Positions 6,571-6,768 of a stretch of DNA of 6,768 bases are shown one piece after another. The position numbers were made by a program, and so were the translations under genes. Below the pieces are notes generated by a model, which was given only the letters and a program-made list of their open reading frames with translations, made no database searches and was not told the DNA's origin. Position 1 is the stretch's first letter, and every line of letters starts with the position of its first letter. The stretch comes from a bacterium (GTDB lineage: Bacteria; Campylobacterota; Campylobacteria; Campylobacterales; Sulfurimonadaceae), in assembly GCA_018824795.1 (NCBI GenBank), contig JAHJFL010000072.1:1-6768 (forward strand), read 5' to 3'.

Positions 6571-6768
6571 GTGATCGTCTACAGCGATAGCACCACCAAG
6601 GTAAACGTAAGTAAGCATCATGAAAATGAAAGCTTGTAAAAACGCCATAAATGTTAGAAGTGCAAATGGAATCATTGGTAATAACCAAGGAGCCAGCATT
6701 AAGATTACCATCAAGAACATATCGTCACCCTTAACATTTCCAAAAAGACGGAAGCTAAGTGAAACTAA
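6568..6768 (-). CDS. atpB: F0F1 ATP synthase subunit a, C-terminal part
   Basis: 66 codons plus TAG; the N-terminal part lies beyond the right edge. Subunit a forms the two proton half-channels of F0 next to the c-ring. The fragment begins in the strongly conserved penultimate helix: SLSFRLFGN contains the essential arginine (E. coli R210 equivalent, residue 7 of the fragment), followed by GDD where E. coli has GEL (E219 position taken by Asp). The last helix, [17 protein letters not shown], carries the conserved Gln (E. coli Q252 equivalent), and the protein ends in VDDH, close to the E. coli SEEH end. The catalytic residues in view are intact. It is not followed by atpE or atpF, consistent with Campylobacterota, where atpB is separate from the main F1 operon. 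Confidence 0.96.
   Translation of the reverse strand, partial: LVSLSFRLFGNVKGDDMFLMVILMLAPWLLPMIPFALLTFMAFLQAFIFMMLTYVYLGGAIAVDDH

Noticed and set aside
6470..6688. 72-codon minus-strand frame
   Set aside because: It spans the atpB end and the start of the small membrane gene in a third frame; both real genes explain the sequence.
1..6768. CRISPR array, insertion sequence, prophage, tRNA or defence system
   Set aside because: No spaced direct repeats, terminal inverted repeats, transposase or integrase signatures, or cloverleaf sequences were seen; nearly all bases are covered by conserved genes.

Overview
The window is a compact, AT-rich stretch in which every gene I can support lies on the minus strand. 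It therefore reads right to left: atpB (C-terminal end only) > a small two-helix membrane protein > trkA > trkH > gatB > a voltage-sensor K+ channel with an RCK domain > a second, soluble RCK-like protein that runs off the left edge. Low GC, the protein character, a stand-alone atpB not followed by atpE/atpF, and GatB of the indirect Gln/Asn-tRNA pathway all point to Campylobacterota (Epsilonproteobacteria), perhaps a Sulfurimonas-like free-living member. That assignment is inference from gene content; there is no marker RNA in the window.

Right part (about 3542-6768): the end of F0F1-ATP synthase subunit a is followed by an 87-residue membrane protein of unknown function, then TrkA (cytosolic gating ring) and TrkH (K+-conducting membrane subunit). 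Gaps are 9 nt and 1 nt, and trkA/trkH overlap by 11 nt, so the four genes look co-transcribed. Trk uptake is known to depend on membrane potential and nucleotides, so linkage to an ATP synthase gene makes physiological sense, although it does not prove a physical link.

Middle (2028-3541): an 89-nt gap, the only real intergenic space, holds an imperfect AT-rich inverted repeat, weak -10-like hexamers and a good Shine-Dalgarno sequence for gatB. A new transcription start or leader control could sit here.

Left part (1-2027): a six-helix Kv-type K+ channel with TVGYGD filter, S4 charges and a C-terminal RCK domain starts directly at the gatB stop codon. Its stop overlaps (ATGA) the start of a separate RCK-type protein that resembles the channel's own RCK domain. 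Both have degenerate dinucleotide-binding glycine motifs, unlike TrkA, which keeps canonical ones. The pair looks like a two-gene version of the tandem-RCK gating ring that other K+ channels encode in one chain, and is the most interesting feature here.

I see no mobile element, CRISPR array, tRNA, rRNA or strong terminator. No stretch over 300 bases lacks a gene. Most of the window is conserved housekeeping or ion-transport content.
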